Assembly: GCA_944382045.1 (NCBI GenBank)
Contig: CALWMT010000201.1
Coordinates: 1-5,096 of the forward strand
DNA from: an uncultured Enterocloster sp.
GTDB taxonomy: Bacteria > Bacillota > Clostridia > Lachnospirales > Lachnospiraceae
Reading direction: 5' to 3'
Length of the DNA: 5,096 bases
In this document: one piece after another, positions 1 to 4,925 of the stretch
Position numbering within the stretch: the first letter of the stretch is position 1
Layout: each line of letters begins with the position of its first letter
Translations under genes and position numbers: made by a program
The notes under the pieces: generated by a model
What the model was told of the DNA's origin: nothing
What the model saw: the letters and a program-made list of their open reading frames with translations, nothing else
Databases searched by the model: none

Positions 1-182
1 AATCCGAGGAATGGGAGGCAGTGAGGATGAGCATTTTATCGATTGGAATGGAAAAAGGAATGGAACGGGGAATTGAGGTGGCAAAGAAGGTGCTCCGCCT
101 GTCGGCACAGGGAATGACGCCGGAGGAAATAGCCAGGCGGCTGGGAATTCCCTTGGAAAAGGTGAAGCAGATAATTGAGTAA
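1..182 (+). CDS. C-terminal end of an Rpn-family nuclease/putative transposase-like protein (partial)
   Basis: An open frame enters from the left edge (first full codon at 3) and ends at TAA 180-182, giving 59 residues. Seen: a repetitive charged stretch SIGMEKGMERGIEVAKK, followed by a small helical end reading LSAQGMTPEEIARRLGIPLE and closing in VKQIIE. This matches the tail typical of Rpn/PD-(D/E)XK 'recombination-promoting nuclease/putative transposase' proteins in Clostridia: a Gly-Met-Glu-Lys repeat linker, then a short HTH-like segment that recalls sigma-70 region 4 or resolvase HTHs. The nuclease domain would lie outside the window, so catalytic residues cannot be checked. An ATG at 27 has purine-rich sequence before it, but the frame stays open through the edge, so an internal start is less likely. 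The gene converges on the mgtC-like gene across a 73-bp gap. Other proteins carrying such a tail remain possible. Confidence 0.6.
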   Translation, partial: SEEWEAVRMSILSIGMEKGMERGIEVAKKVLRLSAQGMTPEEIARRLGIPLEKVKQIIE

Positions 183-255
183 AAGCTGGCAGCAGGCGGG
201 CCTGCATGAGGCCGCGGCAGAGGCTGCGGCGCAGTGCAGCCCCCCCCCGGCGGCC
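183..255. other. GC-rich convergent intergenic gap with nested inverted repeats
   Basis: This gap lies between two converging genes. It holds GCAGGC/GCCTGC (192-197 with 200-205), a strong 8-bp hairpin with an AGAG loop (211-218 with 223-230, one G-T pair), and a perfect 9-bp inverted repeat TGAGGCCGC/GCGGCCTCA (207-215 with 250-258) that spans the stop codon of the - strand gene. The last two cannot form together because both use 211-215. A run of nine C lies at 240-248. No T-tract follows any hairpin on either strand, so a classic intrinsic terminator is not shown. A bidirectional or Rho-assisted end, or 3'-end protection, is possible. Confidence 0.5.
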
Positions 256-969
256 TCAGATTTCTTCAATAAAGGAAATGTATTCCAGAGAGCGCAGCGC
301 TTCGATGATTTCGCTGTGCTTTTTGTATTTCTTGAGCTCCTGGCTGCTGATGGTGAAGGACACCGTGTATACGCTGAGGCCGGAGCTCAGATAAGCCGGA
401 TTCATCTCGATATCGTCAATCCGCATTCCTAAGCGGCGGATGGTTGCGGAGAAGCGCTGGAGGTCATTTTTGCTTTTCAGCTCCAGATGAACCTCAAAGT
501 GGTTGGATTTATCCTTTAAGTAAAGCTCCACTGCGGGAAATAGGGAAAGGCTGCACAGAAGGGCTGCCCAGGAGACCAGGGCCGCAGTATAAAGCCCCAT
601 GCCGATGGCCGCCCCGATGATGCCGCAGGCCCACAGGCCGGCGGAGGTAGTCAGCCCCTTAATCTGCCCCTTGGAGCTGAAAAAGATGGAATATCCGGAG
701 AGCATGGCAGTTCCGATAATCACAGAGGCGGTAATCCAGGGGGAGGCGCAGTCCTGGGCAGCGAGGCTGGCCTGGGCGATGGCTGCGGTAGTGGCGGCCA
801 GAGAGACAATGATAAAGGTGCGCATGCCCGCAGAGTGCCGTTTGGTGGAGCGCTCGTATCCGATAATCGACGCGAGAGCTGTGGACAGAAAAATCCGCAG
901 AATGACGGAGCCAGCTGTGGGCTCCCAGGACCAGGGCCCCAAAAGGCCTGCCAGATAATCTATTTTCAT
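256..969 (-). CDS. MgtC/SapB-family membrane protein
   Basis: Predicted integral membrane protein of 237 residues. MgtC-family proteins act in the cytoplasmic membrane; in pathogens they support growth in low Mg2+ and some inhibit F1Fo-ATPase. Seen: a hydrophobic N-terminal half with about four membrane segments (residues 18-150), the family landmark IGYER (36-40), AGMRT (47-51), and GLTTSAGLWACGIIGAAIG (105-123). A soluble C-terminal part (about 155-237) matches the ACT-like cytosolic domain of longer members. The usual central GFLGAG-type motif is replaced by MLSGYSIFF (about 89-97). Start choice: AAGGAGGT at 984-977 sits 7 nt before ATG 969 but only 1 nt before TTG 975, so ATG is preferred. 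The gene follows the antiporter by 2 nt, which points to one transcript and coupled translation. The substrate cannot be read from the sequence; Mg2+ or general envelope/ion homeostasis is an inference. Confidence 0.88.
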   Translation of the reverse strand: MKIDYLAGLLGPWSWEPTAGSVILRIFLSTALASIIGYERSTKRHSAGMRTFIIVSLAATTAAIAQASLAAQDCASPWITASVIIGTAMLSGYSIFFSSKGQIKGLTTSAGLWACGIIGAAIGMGLYTAALVSWAALLCSLSLFPAVELYLKDKSNHFEVHLELKSKNDLQRFSATIRRLGMRIDDIEMNPAYLSSGLSVYTVSFTISSQELKKYKKHSEIIEALRSLEYISFIEEI

Positions 970-971
970 AT

Positions 972-2429
972 TCAATACCTCCTTGCGCTGTGAATATTTC
1001 CGGCGTGTGCATAGCTGAGCGCCGCCAGCTGCTCCTCTGCGGCCTCCAGAAATGCCGCTTCCTCCTCCGATGTGCTGGGACGTGCCAGCTCCTCCTGGAT
1101 GGCCTGAATCCGCTGGATTAAGAGCTCCACCGCGTCCGGCGGTCCGCCTTGGGCGTCCAAAGCCAGCGCTTCCTCAGGCACAAGGTCCTCCAGCTTGACG
1201 GAATAGGATTTGGAGAGATAAAGGGACAGCTTTGCACAGGCAGGGCCCATCAGCTCATACAGCACGCTGGAGGCGAGTATCACGGTCTCCAGGGCGGTTC
1301 CGGCCTCCCCGCCCAGGGTCCGGGCCCCCATGGCAGCCAGGCCGATGGCCACCCCGGCCTGGGGAATCAGGGCTAACCCCAGATACCTGCGGATTTCCCT
1401 GGGCCTGTGCGTTACCAGGGAGCCGCAGACAGAGCCAGCGTATTTTCCTATGATTCGGGCAAAAAAATACAGAACTCCAATGGCAAGCAGCGGAACGCTC
1501 CCCACCGCCGCCGAGGTTCCGGTCAGCGCGTCCAGCTGGAAGCCGAGCCCGGAATGGACGAAAAACAGCAGGAGGATAGGCGGGGTAAAGTAGTTCAGCT
1601 GCTTGAACAGCTTTTCATCCTCCGTCAGGTTGATGTAGGCAGTCCCCATGGCCATGCAGCCAAGAAGCGGCGATACGTCCAGGCAGGCGCAGATGCCGCA
1701 GAAGGCGAAGAGCAGGGAGACAGAGACAATCAGGCGGTTGTCGGTGGAGCGTTTTTTCAGCAGGAGCTTCAGGAAAAATCCGAAGAGGCTTCCCAGCCCC
1801 AATATGCCCAGATTGACGGCGATGGGCAGCAGGATGCTCCCAAAATGCAGGCGGGAGCCTGTGCTCACAGCCACAGCCAGGGCGATTGCGGCACTGTATT
1901 CCACCAGGCCCACCACGTCGTCCAGCGCGACTACCTGCAGCAGGGTGTCCACAAACTCCCCATGGGCCTTTGTCTGGCGTATCGTCATCATGGTGGAGGC
2001 CGGAGCGGTGGCTGAGGCCAGGGCGGAGAGCACAATGCAGAACACCAAATCCACCCCCAGAAGGAGGTGGGTGACGGCAAAAACCGCCGCAGAGGCCATG
2101 CAGGCCTCAAAAATCGTCAGAACAGCCACCTTCACGCCGCTTTTTTTCAGGGTGGAGAGCTTGAAAAACTCTCCGGTTCCAAAGGCGATAAAGGCCAGGG
2201 CAATGTCCGAGAGAAAGTCCATGCTTTCTATGATGGCGGACGGAATCAAATCCGCGCAGTAGGGGCCTATGAGAATGCCGGTGAGTATGTAGGCGGTCAC
2301 ATTGGGCAGGCGGAATCTCTTGGTAAGCCGGGTCATGGCAAAGCCCAGAAAGAGCATAAGGGAAACGGAAATAATAATGGACGCGATGGCGTTCATATCC
2401 ATTGCAGTGCGGATAAAGGAAAGGAACAT
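972..2429 (-). CDS. Cation:proton antiporter, CPA2 / Na+/H+ exchanger family
   Basis: Predicted polytopic membrane protein of 485 residues that would exchange Na+ or K+ for protons across the cytoplasmic membrane. Seen: about 12 hydrophobic segments from residue 14 to about 405, matching the Na+/H+ exchanger fold; FRLPNVTAYILTGILIGP (39-56), typical of the first antiporter repeat; the crossing-helix motif TAPAS (141-145); the paired acidic residues of electrogenic CPA2 members in ALDDVVGL (Asp170-Asp171); a basic residue pair in ARIIGKYAG (Arg325, Lys329) like the conserved TM10 charge; and LIPQAGVAIGLA (354-365). A hydrophilic, Glu-rich C-terminal tail (about 408-485) is likely cytosolic. 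It lacks the RCK/TrkA-N domains of Kef-type channels. Start: AAGGAGG at 2443-2437 lies 7 nt before ATG 2429; the upstream TTG 2447 lies before this site and is unlikely. First gene of the operon with the mgtC-like gene, divergent from a LysR gene. Ion specificity is unknown. Confidence 0.9.
   Translation of the reverse strand: MFLSFIRTAMDMNAIASIIISVSLMLFLGFAMTRLTKRFRLPNVTAYILTGILIGPYCADLIPSAIIESMDFLSDIALAFIAFGTGEFFKLSTLKKSGVKVAVLTIFEACMASAAVFAVTHLLLGVDLVFCIVLSALASATAPASTMMTIRQTKAHGEFVDTLLQVVALDDVVGLVEYSAAIALAVAVSTGSRLHFGSILLPIAVNLGILGLGSLFGFFLKLLLKKRSTDNRLIVSVSLLFAFCGICACLDVSPLLGCMAMGTAYINLTEDEKLFKQLNYFTPPILLLFFVHSGLGFQLDALTGTSAAVGSVPLLAIGVLYFFARIIGKYAGSVCGSLVTHRPREIRRYLGLALIPQAGVAIGLAAMGARTLGGEAGTALETVILASSVLYELMGPACAKLSLYLSKSYSVKLEDLVPEEALALDAQGGPPDAVELLIQRIQAIQEELARPSTSEEEAAFLEAAEEQLAALSYAHAGNIHSARRY
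977..984 (-). promoter_or_regulatory. Ribosome binding site of the mgtC-like gene, inside the antiporter 3' end
   Basis: AAGGAGGT on the - strand, within the last codons of the antiporter. It lies 7 nt from ATG 969 and 1 nt from TTG 975. The junction reads TTGAATATG, with the antiporter TGA at 974-972 overlapping the TTG. Spacing decides for ATG 969 and supports termination-reinitiation coupling. Confidence 0.75.
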
Positions 2430-2436
2430 TTCACAG

Positions 2437-2443
2437 CCTCCTT
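2437..2443 (-). promoter_or_regulatory. Ribosome binding site of the antiporter gene
   Basis: AAGGAGG on the - strand, 7 nt upstream of ATG 2429-2427. An in-frame TTG at 2447-2445 would start upstream of this site and has no Shine-Dalgarno of its own, so the shorter 485-residue product is chosen. Confidence 0.8.
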
Positions 2444-2451
2444 GCAATTTG

Positions 2452-2461
2452 ATATCGATAT
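2452..2461. repeat. ATATCGATAT palindrome in the antiporter promoter
   Basis: A perfect 10-bp palindrome at the predicted transcription start of the antiporter, within a stretch of three GATAT repeats (2451-2455, 2457-2461, 2462-2466). It overlaps the -10 element by two bases. It could be a regulator contact site, but AT-rich palindromes are common in such spacers. Confidence 0.35.
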
Positions 2462-2488
2462 GATATACTTATTTTTACATAAAGTAAA
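2460..2488 (-). promoter_or_regulatory. Predicted sigma-A promoter of the antiporter-mgtC operon
   Basis: On the - strand, TTTACT (2488-2483) and TATCAT (2465-2460) are separated by exactly 17 bp; they match the -35 and -10 consensus at 4/6 and 5/6. Transcription would begin near 2453, giving a leader of about 23 nt with the ribosome site. The -35 overlaps the right arm of the TTTTAC/GTAAAA inverted repeat. Confidence 0.5.
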
Positions 2489-2489
2489 A
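2473..2489. promoter_or_regulatory. Candidate LysR-type operator (TTTTAC-N5-GTAAAA)
   Basis: A perfect 6-bp inverted repeat with a 5-bp spacer. It contains the T-N11-A core (T2475, A2487) expected for LysR-type binding sites and lies between the two divergent starts. It overlaps the antiporter -35 and sits just upstream of the lysR -10, so one bound regulator could affect both directions. Assignment to this LysR protein is inferred from position; AT-rich sequence raises the chance of coincidence. Confidence 0.4.
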
Positions 2490-2502
2490 TTATTTTTAGT
2501 TT

Positions 2503-2508
2503 TATAAT
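2503..2508 (+). promoter_or_regulatory. Predicted -10 element of the lysR gene
   Basis: A perfect TATAAT on the + strand, which would place transcription start near 2515 and the ribosome site about 10 nt later. No recognisable -35 lies 16-19 bp upstream, and there is no TGn extension, so the promoter is predicted to be weak or regulator-dependent. Confidence 0.4.
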
Positions 2509-2524
2509 CATTACAAATATTTAT

Positions 2525-2530
2525 GGAGGT
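2525..2530 (+). promoter_or_regulatory. Ribosome binding site that selects the TTG start of the lysR gene
   Basis: GGAGGT lies 7 nt before TTG 2538. The upstream in-frame ATG 2523 overlaps this site and cannot use it. Starting at TTG gives MLSSKFKTLLAAAEY, the normal beginning of a LysR HTH, so the TTG start is favoured. Confidence 0.7.
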
Positions 2531-2537
2531 GGGACGG

Positions 2538-3437
2538 TTGCTGAGCAGCAAATTTAAGACTCTTTTGGCGGCAGCGGAATATCTGAATTTTACAAAGGCA
2601 GCGGACTTTCTCTCGCTGACCCAGCCGGCGGTCAGCCATCACATCAGCCAGCTGGAGGAGGAATTCGGCGTGCCCCTGTTTATCCGCGGGAAAAACGGGC
2701 TGAGCCTGACGCCGGAGGGCGAGATTGTGGTGCAGTACGCCCAGAGAATGGCCGCCCTCTACAACCGCCTTCAGAAGGAGCTCTCTGACACGGAGAAGCA
2801 GCCGGTCAAGCTGTGCGTGGGCCTGACCCACACGGCAGAGAGCAATCTGACCACGGAGGTTTTGGCCAAGTGCAGCAGCGAGAAAAGCGGCTTTACCATT
2901 ATGATAGTAACGGATACCATAAATAATCTTTATACCATGCTGGAAAATTATGAATTAGATTTGGCGATTGTGGAGGGAAATGCCAGCCATCCGTCCATGA
3001 ACTCCCTTGTGCTGAACACGGATTTTTTGGTCTGCGTCATGTCCGCGGACAATCCCCTGTCCCGAAATGCGCTGGTCACTCTGGAGGAGCTAAAAAGGGA
3101 GCGGATGATTCTGCGCCTGCCCACCTCTGCCACGCGGGAGCTGTTTGATTCCTCCCTGCGGAGCATGAAGGACTCGCCGGACAACTACAATATCATTCTT
3201 GAGGTGGACAACATTGCCACCATCAAGGATTTGGTGCGGAAGAATCTGGGCGTCTCCGTTCTCCCCCAGAGCGCCTGCCTTAAGGAGCTGCGCAAGGGAA
3301 GCCTGACCGCCCTTCCCATTGAGAATCTGAGCATGGTGCGGGAGACTAGGCTTGTGTATAATAGGGACTTTCGGCGAAAGGATATTCTGCGGACCATTAC
3401 ACGGGTGTACCGGGAGACGGCGCGGGCGTATCAGTAG
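2538..3437 (+). CDS. LysR-family transcriptional regulator
   Basis: Cytoplasmic DNA-binding regulator of 299 residues, the normal length for the family. Seen: an N-terminal winged HTH (residues 1-60) with the hallmark stretch AADFLSLTQPAVSHHISQLE (21-40) and the following wing FIRGKNGLSLTPEG; a linker helix (about 60-85); and an effector-binding domain of periplasmic-binding-protein fold (about 87-295) with KLCVGLTHTAE at its first strand, LDLAIVEG, and a late GVSVLPQ motif. The start is TTG 2538, chosen by ribosome-site spacing and family alignment. It is transcribed divergently from the antiporter-mgtC operon with a 108-bp gap, the classic arrangement in which a LysR protein controls its neighbour and itself. 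The inducer cannot be read from sequence; an ion, pH or metabolite signal linked to the antiporter is a guess. The gene is GC-rich like the operon it faces. Confidence 0.9.
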   Translation: MLSSKFKTLLAAAEYLNFTKAADFLSLTQPAVSHHISQLEEEFGVPLFIRGKNGLSLTPEGEIVVQYAQRMAALYNRLQKELSDTEKQPVKLCVGLTHTAESNLTTEVLAKCSSEKSGFTIMIVTDTINNLYTMLENYELDLAIVEGNASHPSMNSLVLNTDFLVCVMSADNPLSRNALVTLEELKRERMILRLPTSATRELFDSSLRSMKDSPDNYNIILEVDNIATIKDLVRKNLGVSVLPQSACLKELRKGSLTALPIENLSMVRETRLVYNRDFRRKDILRTITRVYRETARAYQ

Positions 3438-3451
3438 GGCGGATATGGGGA

Positions 3452-3475
3452 ATCGTCGCAAATGAAATGCGACGA
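3452..3475. repeat. Palindromic repeat copy 1 (TCGTCGCA-N7-TGCGACGA)
   Basis: A perfect 8-bp inverted repeat (3453-3460 with 3468-3475) with the 7-bp spacer AATGAAA. The 24-bp unit matches copy 2 at 21 of 24 positions. No T-tract follows on the + strand, so it is not a terminator for lysR. It lies 14 bp after the lysR stop and just upstream of the AlbA_2 promoter, consistent with an upstream operator. Confidence 0.7.
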
Positions 3476-3479
3476 AAAG

Positions 3480-3510
3480 AAAATCGTTGCAAAACAAATG
3501 CGACGATTTT
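3480..3510. repeat. Palindromic repeat copy 2 with 12-bp stem, overlapping a promoter
   Basis: Arms 3480-3491 and 3499-3510 pair over 12 bp with one mismatch in DNA (a G-U wobble in RNA) and the 7-nt spacer AAACAAA. The 24-bp core 3483-3506 repeats copy 1. The repeat centres (3464 and 3495) are 31 bp apart, about three helical turns, so two bound dimers would face the same side. It covers the -35 and spacer of the predicted AlbA_2 promoter. An RNA hairpin here ends in UUUUAUACUU, so a second role as the lysR terminator is possible. Confidence 0.7.
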
Positions 3511-3515
3511 ATACT
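3487..3515 (+). promoter_or_regulatory. Predicted sigma-A promoter of the AlbA_2 gene, embedded in repeat copy 2
   Basis: TTGCAA (3487-3492) and TATACT (3510-3515) are separated by exactly 17 bp; they match the -35 and -10 consensus at 4/6 and 5/6. Start would be near 3522, leaving a very short leader that begins almost at the ribosome site. A protein bound to the palindrome would block this promoter, which suggests repression. Confidence 0.55.
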
Positions 3516-3523
3516 TAATAGAG

Positions 3524-3530
3524 AAGGAGG
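3524..3530 (+). promoter_or_regulatory. Ribosome binding site of the AlbA_2 gene
   Basis: AAGGAGG lies 9 nt before ATG 3540 and only 3 nt before ATG 3534. The wider spacing is the more usual, so ATG 3540 (starting MRRESRSLEYKE) is preferred; the products differ by two residues. Confidence 0.7.
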
Positions 3531-3539
3531 CAGATGCAG

Positions 3540-4796
3540 ATGAGACGGGAAAGCAGAAGCTTAGAATATAAAGAAAATATGGATTCGAATACATTTATGA
3601 AGACGATAAGTGCATATGCGAATTATGGGAATGGAGTTATTATATTTGGTATTACGGACGATGGCAGAGTAAAAGGAGTTTCTAATCCGGAAAAAGCAGC
3701 CTTAAATTTGGAAAACAAAATTAATGACAGCATGAATCCTGTGCCGGAGTATTCGATAGAGATTCGGGGGGATTCCACAGTTGCTCTTACTGTTTATGAG
3801 GGAAATTATAAACCCTACCTCTATAGAGGGAAAGCGTATAAACGAAACGATTCGGCCACGATAGAGGTAAGCCGGATGGAGTATGGAAGACTTGTTCTCG
3901 AAGGCCAGGATAAATCATTTGAAGAAATTCCGGCCGCAGGACAGCAGCTTGAATTTTCACAGCTTGAGAGGGAGCTGGTACGCGTTACAGGGATAAGCGG
4001 GCTGAGTACCGACATATTGAAGACATTGGAGCTGTATTCGGATAAGGCCGGATTTAATAATGCGGCTGCCTTGCTTGCGGACGAAAATACATTTATGGGA
4101 ATCGATATGATTCGATTTGGGGCTGGCATCGATGAAATTATGGACAGGGAAACCTTTGAAAAAATGTCAATTATCAGTCAGCTTGGTGAGAGCATCCGTA
4201 TATTTAAAAAATATTATCAATATGAAAAAATAGATGGGGCGGAGAGAAGAACCATTGAAAAAGTGCCGGAAAAAGCATTCCGCGAGGCGATTGCCAACGC
4301 GCTGGTTCACCGCCTGTGGGATGTGAATGCGTCGATAAGAGTGAGCATGTTTGAAGATAGAATCGAAATCAGCTCGCCGGGAGGCCTTCCGGCCGGAATC
4401 AGCGAGGAGGAATATTTAAATGGCCAGGTATCCATTCTCAGAAACCCGATTATTGGCAATGTTTTTTTTCGCCTGAAATATATTGAAAAATTTGGAACCG
4501 GAATTATGAGAATTAATCATGCATATGAGCGGGCCCTGGAAAAGCCGTCTTATCGGATTTTTGCAAATTCTATCTGCGTTTCCCTTCCTGTGATTACATT
4601 GCGGGATGGACTTTCGGAAAAAGAAAAGGTAATATTGCGTCTAATAAGGAAAAAAGGAACAGCAGCCAGGAGTATCCTGGAGCAGGAATCCGGAATGGGA
4701 AGAGATGCTGTAATTCGTGTCTTAAACGAGCTGCTTAAAAGAAATATAATTGCCAAAAGAGGAAAGGGAAGAGGCACAAGGTACGAGGCACTGTAG
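3540..4796 (+). CDS. AlbA_2 (Schlafen-type) / RecG-like HATPase_c_4 / winged-helix protein
   Basis: Predicted cytoplasmic ATP-binding, nucleic-acid-binding protein of 418 residues, of the family listed as 'predicted transcriptional regulator containing an HTH domain' (COG2865-like). Seen in order: an AlbA_2/Schlafen domain (about 5-115) with SLEYKEN (7-13), the core GNGVIIFGITDDGRVKGV (30-47), and YLYRGKAYKRND (93-104); a linker; an HATPase_c_4 region as in the RecG C-terminal family (about 215-350) with AFREAIANALVHR (246-258), EDRIEISSPGGLP (272-284) and EKFGTGIMRI (316-325); and a C-terminal winged helix (about 358-418) with a basic KRGKGRGTRY wing. Molecular function is not established for most members; autoregulation or stress/phage-linked roles have been proposed by context only. 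The gene is more AT-rich than the LysR and antiporter genes, a sign of separate origin. It has its own promoter overlapping paired palindromes, which its winged helix might bind. Start ATG 3540 is chosen by spacing; ATG 3534 is possible. Confidence 0.85.
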   Translation: MRRESRSLEYKENMDSNTFMKTISAYANYGNGVIIFGITDDGRVKGVSNPEKAALNLENKINDSMNPVPEYSIEIRGDSTVALTVYEGNYKPYLYRGKAYKRNDSATIEVSRMEYGRLVLEGQDKSFEEIPAAGQQLEFSQLERELVRVTGISGLSTDILKTLELYSDKAGFNNAAALLADENTFMGIDMIRFGAGIDEIMDRETFEKMSIISQLGESIRIFKKYYQYEKIDGAERRTIEKVPEKAFREAIANALVHRLWDVNASIRVSMFEDRIEISSPGGLPAGISEEEYLNGQVSILRNPIIGNVFFRLKYIEKFGTGIMRINHAYERALEKPSYRIFANSICVSLPVITLRDGLSEKEKVILRLIRKKGTAARSILEQESGMGRDAVIRVLNELLKRNIIAKRGKGRGTRYEAL

Positions 4797-4823
4797 CTGA
4801 ACCAAAAGACTATGCTCTCAGCT
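4795..4823 (+). terminator. Weak candidate terminator after the AlbA_2 gene
   Basis: AGCTGA (4795-4800) pairs with TCAGCT (4818-4823), followed by TATTGTTT. The stem is only 6 bp, the loop is 17 nt and the T-tract is interrupted, so efficiency would be low. No better terminator is visible before the next promoter. Confidence 0.25.
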
Positions 4824-4825
4824 TA

Positions 4826-4854
4826 TTGTTTAAAATTTACAAATCCTCTATAAT
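4826..4854 (+). promoter_or_regulatory. Predicted promoter of the leucine-rich-repeat gene
   Basis: A perfect TATAAT (4849-4854) lies 17 bp after TTGTTT (4826-4831), a 3/6 match to the -35. Transcription would start near 4861, at the 11-bp odd palindrome TACACAGTGTA (4854-4864), and give a leader of about 65 nt. Confidence 0.5.
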
Positions 4855-4865
4855 ACACAGTGTAA

Positions 4866-4896
4866 CGGATGGCGCTCTGCATCGCGCCGCCGTCCG
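4866..4896 (+). other. GC-rich stem-loop in the leader of the leucine-rich-repeat gene
   Basis: CGGAT (4866-4870) pairs with GTCCG (4892-4896, one G-U), and GGCGC (4871-4875) pairs with GCGCC (4884-4888). A 3-nt bulge (4889-4891) and an 8-nt loop remain. It begins about 5 nt after the predicted transcript start. No T-tract follows, so it is not an intrinsic terminator; a 5'-end stabilising role is plausible. It matches no riboswitch class I recognise. Confidence 0.4.
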
Positions 4897-4925
4897 GAAG
4901 CTGTGAAGGTAAGGAGGAGGACAAA

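Noticed and set aside
240..248. C9 tract as a phase-variation switch
   Set aside because: It is outside both coding regions and not within a promoter, so a length change would not alter a reading frame or promoter spacing that I can see.
175..432. Small + strand frame across the convergent gap into the mgtC 3' end
   Set aside because: It overlaps the end of the Rpn-like gene and the antisense of mgtC, and has no ribosome site or familiar motif.
1407..2262. Long + strand open frames (about 200 codons each, overlapping) opposite the antiporter
   Set aside because: They lie fully antisense to a well-supported transporter, have no recognisable domains or good ribosome sites, and are Gln/Arg/Ala-rich in the way expected from GC-rich antisense frames.
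2430..2447. TTG 2447 as the antiporter start
   Set aside because: It lies upstream of the AAGGAGG site that serves ATG 2429, and adds six residues including no family feature.
2523..2537. ATG 2523 as the lysR start
   Set aside because: It overlaps the Shine-Dalgarno sequence; TTG 2538 has correct spacing and gives the normal LysR N-terminus.
3452..3510. CRISPR array or mobile-element ends
   Set aside because: There are only two units, their spacing is too short for CRISPR, no cas genes are near, and no target duplication or transposase brackets them. Promoter overlap favours an operator.
4854..4864. TACACAGTGTA as a BlaI/MecI-like operator
   Set aside because: It shares TACA and TGTA ends with such sites, but the spacing differs, it is a single short copy and no BlaI-type regulator is in the window.
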